Source: Berberis thunbergii
Lineage: Eukaryota > Streptophyta > Magnoliopsida > Ranunculales > Berberidaceae
Reading direction: 5' to 3'
Assembly (NCBI GenBank): GCA_003290165.1
Contig: QNQO01007575.1
Span: 310,001 to 374,000, forward strand
Length of the DNA: 64,000 bases
In this document: in pieces, positions 60,086 through 64,000 of the stretch
How the letters are laid out: each line of letters starts with the position of its first letter
How positions within the stretch are numbered: position 1 is the first letter of the stretch
Translations under genes and position numbers: made by a program
The notes under the pieces: generated by a model
Told to the model about the DNA's origin: nothing
Database searches by the model: none
The model's input: only the letters and a program-made list of their open reading frames with translations

Positions 60086-60624
60086 AGCCAAGTTCATGTC
60101 ATAACAAAAATTGGTTCCATAGTTCTACAAAAATTTTGACGCCAACTTTTTACAAACAAAAAACAGTCTCTGATGAACCTTTAAACTCAAATTGCAACCT
60201 TTCTCGCTACAATAGCATTGACATATATATATTATACAACTTCAACTGCTATTGTTTCCCTAAAGAGATCTCAATCGCAACGAAAGTTCTTGCATTTTGT
60301 TTCCATAGTTTATGGAAGTAAGAAAATAGCAGATGGGAGTAAGCACAACAAATGCTACTGTGAAAATGATGGGCGTACACTGTCTAGCACGGCATTCCCA
60401 TATCATCAAATTCTTTTTGGCACGAGTGATAGGATTTACCATACATCCTCATATGTGGCAGATCAGTAGCTTCATACCAAAGGAACCATGATGATGCCAT
60501 TCATCATGAGACTGTATGGGCTGGATCATGATAAGTGATCGTTGCCCCCACTAGAAATTGATTGAATAAAACATGACGAGTGATGAATATACATAGCTCC
60601 AGATCTGATAGGCTAGCAAGTCTA

Positions 60625-63600
60625 TCAGTCTGCATTATAAGTAAGGCTGAAGTCTTTGATTCTCTGCTTCAGATTCTGTGGGAGATAAACCACATTTGAT
60701 CAGAAAGAAAGAATGAAGATATTAAATCAGTGCAGGAAGAGATAGCATCGGCTGTGAAACAATTACCGCCAGTTCTTGATGAAGCACAACAAATATGTTC
60801 TTCAGCTTTTTATGCCTCTGCACAGTTAATATAACTTGAGACCTTGAAACTAGAAAAGCCTAAGAAGGAAAAGAAGTTGCAAAATTAGAAAAACAGAATG
60901 TTCCATCAGCATCCACCACAGTTCCTGGCACCTAAAGCTCATTCACAAAGCATCGTTCATAATTTTATTTTTGATCAAATACGTGAAAATGAGGCCCTAT
61001 ACACAGGTATCATCCGCTTTATCGAGTTATGGTGCCAGGGCTCTATGGTGACTGTTGGGCAATTATTGCCGATTAAGATACACATTTATTTACATGAAAA
61101 ACTCATAAGATAAAAGCAAAATACTGCATACCATGCCACATTCGTAATATCTATCCTTCACCTTCTGCACAACTCGTTCATATCCCTCCCTATCACGTTT
61201 TGCAAGTTGAAGTTCACGACCAAAATTGGTAAAGTCGCTCCTGCAAGTAGTGAAAGTCTCAAATTAATAATTTTAAAAAGAAACAAACTTACAAACCAAA
61301 ATAAGGTAACCAAATTCAGAAGACATAAGCATGACAACGAAACCACAGAAACCCCTTTTATACCTGTATGCCTCTAGCTTCTTGTTTAAGGAGCAGTAAC
61401 AACTGTATTTCTCTTGATACTCACCCAGGTATTCTTTGTATCTGGAGGATAGTAAAATTCAAATAAGATTAACAAGTCCCACAAGTATGTGCAATTGTGC
61501 GTTAGTGCAACATCAGCAACATAAATTATTCAATGCTTTGTTCGCCACTATGAAATTTTTTTTTTACTTACTGTGAATAACCTTTTATTGATCCTTTGAG
61601 CTCTGGTTCATCTTTCTCGTACTTGGAATAAGCCCAGTCTTCTTCATCCAGAGAGGATTCCCTTCTCTTCTGGTCACTGTTACTGCTCTCTGTCAAAAAG
61701 TCATCTGTCCCTGTACTAGACTTTCGGGATATACTCTCTCTTGTGGGTTTGGAACCCACTGCCCGTCCATCAGATTTAGCTCCTGGTTGAGATACATTCA
61801 TAGAGGAGGCATTCTTAGAACTGCCTCCGTAGCTTTCCAGACCAATCTCCTGGCTAGTCCTTGACTCGTTCTTTCTAGATTTACCATCAATGTCAGACAA
61901 TTTATTCAGTTGGAAACCAACTTCCGGTTCTGTGTGTTCCATTCTTGCCAACTTAGGCTCCTGAGATGGCATGATCCTCTGGTAAGGCCTTGTCGATTCT
62001 TCAATATCATCTTCTGCAAGACTCTTCCTTGAGTTTTCTTTAATACTAGGAATCCCAACTCTGTGTTCAGGTGATGCCTGCTTTCTCGAGTCTTGAGGCA
62101 TTTTGCCTGTTTTTCGTTTGTTTGAATCTGAATTTGGATTATCTGAAGAATTTGAAATACCCTCCAATTTTCTGAATGAATTTTTCTTTTCAAATTGCTT
62201 AACTCCTAGAGTTTCCTTCCCATAAATGGGCTCACGAAATTCACCCAACTCCAAGTCCGAAAGCTCTCTTCTTAGTATGCTTCCTTTCCCATTGACCATT
62301 TCGGACTTCTCAACATCATTTCTGGTATCAGCACCAGTATGTGACTCAGTTAACTGTGCAGCATCCTTTGCATTCCCAGTTTGTTCCTTCTGTTTCCTGA
62401 ATTGCGATTTAGGTGGTATTGATGTCCTAACCGCAGGAGCACCTTGCCGAATACTTTTATTCAGTGACTTTTCATAAGCATGATCATCTTCATAGTTTTT
62501 TTCACGATCATGTCCATAGATGCTCCTTACAGCAGAGCCATCAGGTTCATCCAGAATGTTATTCCTTTCAGAGTTACTAATTTCTCGGTCGGGGTTCTCG
62601 ACGTATTTTCTGGGTCCATCCATCACATCAAGAGCTTGTGCATGAAATTCCCCATATCTTTCACCTGACCGCTTGACATCTGAAACAGGCCTTCCACGCA
62701 TACCTGAGCCATGAGTTTTCTTCGAGGTTCGGTCCATGAATGGATCCTGGTCAGGTCTATCTGGCGATGAATAGTATGGAGACTGTGTGACTATAGTATC
62801 TTTACTTCTCCCAGAGATCTGTCCTTGAGCTAAGCTTCCTAATTTCCTTTTAGCATTTTCAGACTTCTCATTAAAGCATCTTACATCAGAGCTCATTTTG
62901 GATTTGGACGTTTTTTCAGAACTATCAGAATGCTCAAGGCGTGAACCATCCTTAGTATTCTGCTTTTCATTAATGACATTGCCAGCAAAAGTCAATTGTT
63001 GGCTTTCTCCATGTTGAGTCTGATCTGGCGAAAAGGGTCTTGTCTCTGGTGAAGATCTCATGTTTGCATCTATGGGAGTAGGATTAATAATCTCCACCAT
63101 TTCAAAATCACCAACATCAATAGGCGATTCTTGTTCAGTTTCCATATACACTTCACCATCCTGTCTGTCTCCAGTGAAGCCATTTCTTTCAGGCTGGCTG
63201 TCACATCTCCATGGAACAGCAGAGTTAGAGATAACTGGCTCAATGTTTTGTAACTTCTGATCAATTTCCTGTTTTTCTTCATCACCTGACATAATATCCA
63301 CATCTTCATCGGAACCCTCCTTGTTGCTTGAAGAGCCGTCACTCTCACTGTCACTGCTACTCCCACTTGCGCTTCCTGCAGCACTTCTGCTTTTGCTTCT
63401 GCTTCTACTCTGGCTTCCGCTGTCGCTTCCACTTTCACTTTCACTGCCGCTTCCACTATCACTATCACTTCCACTGTCACTAGAGCTGCATGCACGCCCT
63501 TGGCTATGATCAGATGCTTTCTTATCGCCAAACAGACTAGGAGAATTTTGTTGGCTATCAACCTTCTCCACCATATTTGTTTCCCCTATAATTGGGCTGC

Positions 63601-63671
63601 TTTGGGTTTGTGGCTCAAACTCTTCGTCATTTGTATCCTTGAACATTTTATCAAGGACATCCTCAGGAGTA
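60625..63671 (-). CDS. ELL-like protein with occludin/ELL domain, 3' part (5 exons)
   Basis: Probably a plant relative of RNA polymerase II elongation factor ELL, often annotated dentin sialophosphoprotein-like. Exons: 63671-61572, 61441-61364, 61240-61132, 60817-60767, 60675-60625, all in phase and ending in TGA. Exon 63671-61572 encodes about 700 residues, mostly disordered and acidic/basic. It opens with TPEDVLDKMFKDTNDEEFEP and has a Ser-Asp/Ser-Glu/Ser-Arg tract (63321-63492). The C-terminal occludin/ELL homology domain reads YSKYEKDEPELKGSIKGYSQ, YKEYLGEYQEKYSCYCSLNK, FTNFGRELQLAKRDREGYER, VVQKVKDRYYECG, then RHKKLKNIFVVLHQELA and NLKQRIKDFSLTY. The acceptor TTTTTCAG before 63671 shows that earlier exons, with the true start, lie beyond the right edge. 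Confidence 0.8.
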
Positions 63672-64000
63672 CTGAAAAATGCAAAAGATTCATTAGAGAA
63701 AGCCAGAAAGGTACTTCCCAAAAGATAGGTAAGCTATGTATTAAGTAGTTATATTGTTAACTGGACCCTAATGGTTCAGGACCGTCGTGTTAATCAGAAT
63801 TATTCGAATTAATCGGACTGTATTTTATAAACATATTTTCTTTATCTTTCTCATTAATATGTGTAGTACAAATCAATGTATATAGTACTAAACATCAGAT
63901 GCTACAATTTAAGGCAAACTATAACAAAATTAAAAATCCAATGTCATATAAAGGCGATTTTCCATATTTTTTTTACTTTTGCTTGTTATTTTCCTTTGGA
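63672..64000. other. Intron of the ELL-like gene, running off the window
   Basis: The stretch directly above 63671 is intronic, although a frame stays open to 63721. No further exon is recognisable up to the right edge. Confidence 0.6.

Noticed and set aside
63070..63561. Long alternative minus-strand frame over the Ser-rich tract
   Set aside because: It is a shadow of the ELL-like exon created by the repetitive hexamer codons, and is rich in Val/Ala/Glu with no family resemblance.
1..64000. CRISPR arrays, operons, plasmid or phage features
   Set aside because: Nothing of this kind was seen; the sequence is eukaryotic nuclear DNA and its repeats are transposons or minisatellites.

Overview
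The window looks like nuclear DNA from a eudicot plant. It is AT-rich and has small exons separated by long GT-AG introns. It carries plant-specific gene families (chloroplast bS6, an Abl-interactor-like SCAR/WAVE subunit, an ATL-type RING-H2 protein), a nuclear class II tRNA-Ser, and many plant-type transposons (hAT, Mutator-like and PIF/Harbinger-like MITEs, a Ty3/Gypsy element, L1- and RTE-type LINEs). Nothing prokaryotic, organellar or CRISPR-like was seen. I cannot name the species.

Layout. At 1-2.1 kb is the 5' part of an ATL-like gene on the minus strand; its RING exons are not in the window. At 2.35-3.2 kb lie a 24-base C run and a decayed gene fragment. From 5.7 to 11.5 kb is a two-exon chloroplast ribosomal protein bS6 (RPS6-alpha) locus on the plus strand. 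It has a 5.1 kb intron holding a MITE, a minisatellite and an intact-looking non-autonomous hAT element, and its coding sequence shows several kinds of damage. At 13.7-15.8 kb is a nine-exon ABI-like gene that appears to be intact and to use one GC-AG intron. At 16.4-17.5 kb is a nest of MITEs with a SINE inside, then tRNA-Ser(GCT) at 17.55 kb. From 19.6 to 28.8 kb, minus strand, is a ten-exon alpha/beta hydrolase gene with a Ty3/Gypsy retrotransposon in intron 4. At 29.0-31.2 kb is a cluster of GC-rich palindromic MITEs followed by a large fold-back repeat. From 32.4 to 55.7 kb, minus strand, is a 16-exon gene for a protein of about 2,547 residues of the DmX/Rabconnectin-3/Rav1 family; intron 4 holds an RTE and an L1 LINE. 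At 55.9-60.1 kb are a second hAT element, a decayed L1 and another GC-rich palindrome. From 60.6 kb to the right edge, minus strand, is the 3' part of an ELL/occludin-domain gene.

The genes are ordinary single eukaryotic units with no operon logic. By family they cover ubiquitin ligation, plastid translation, actin nucleation, a lipase/esterase-like hydrolase, V-ATPase assembly and transcription elongation. All exon models were built by hand from splice sites, reading-frame continuity and remembered family sequence. The large gene, the hydrolase and the ABI-like gene each stay in frame across every junction.

The most unusual signal is a family of short, GC-rich, almost perfectly palindromic elements at 4.7, 29.0-29.8 and 59.9 kb. 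Two copies have perfect 9-base target duplications and a third has an 8/9 match, which points to Mutator-like transposition.
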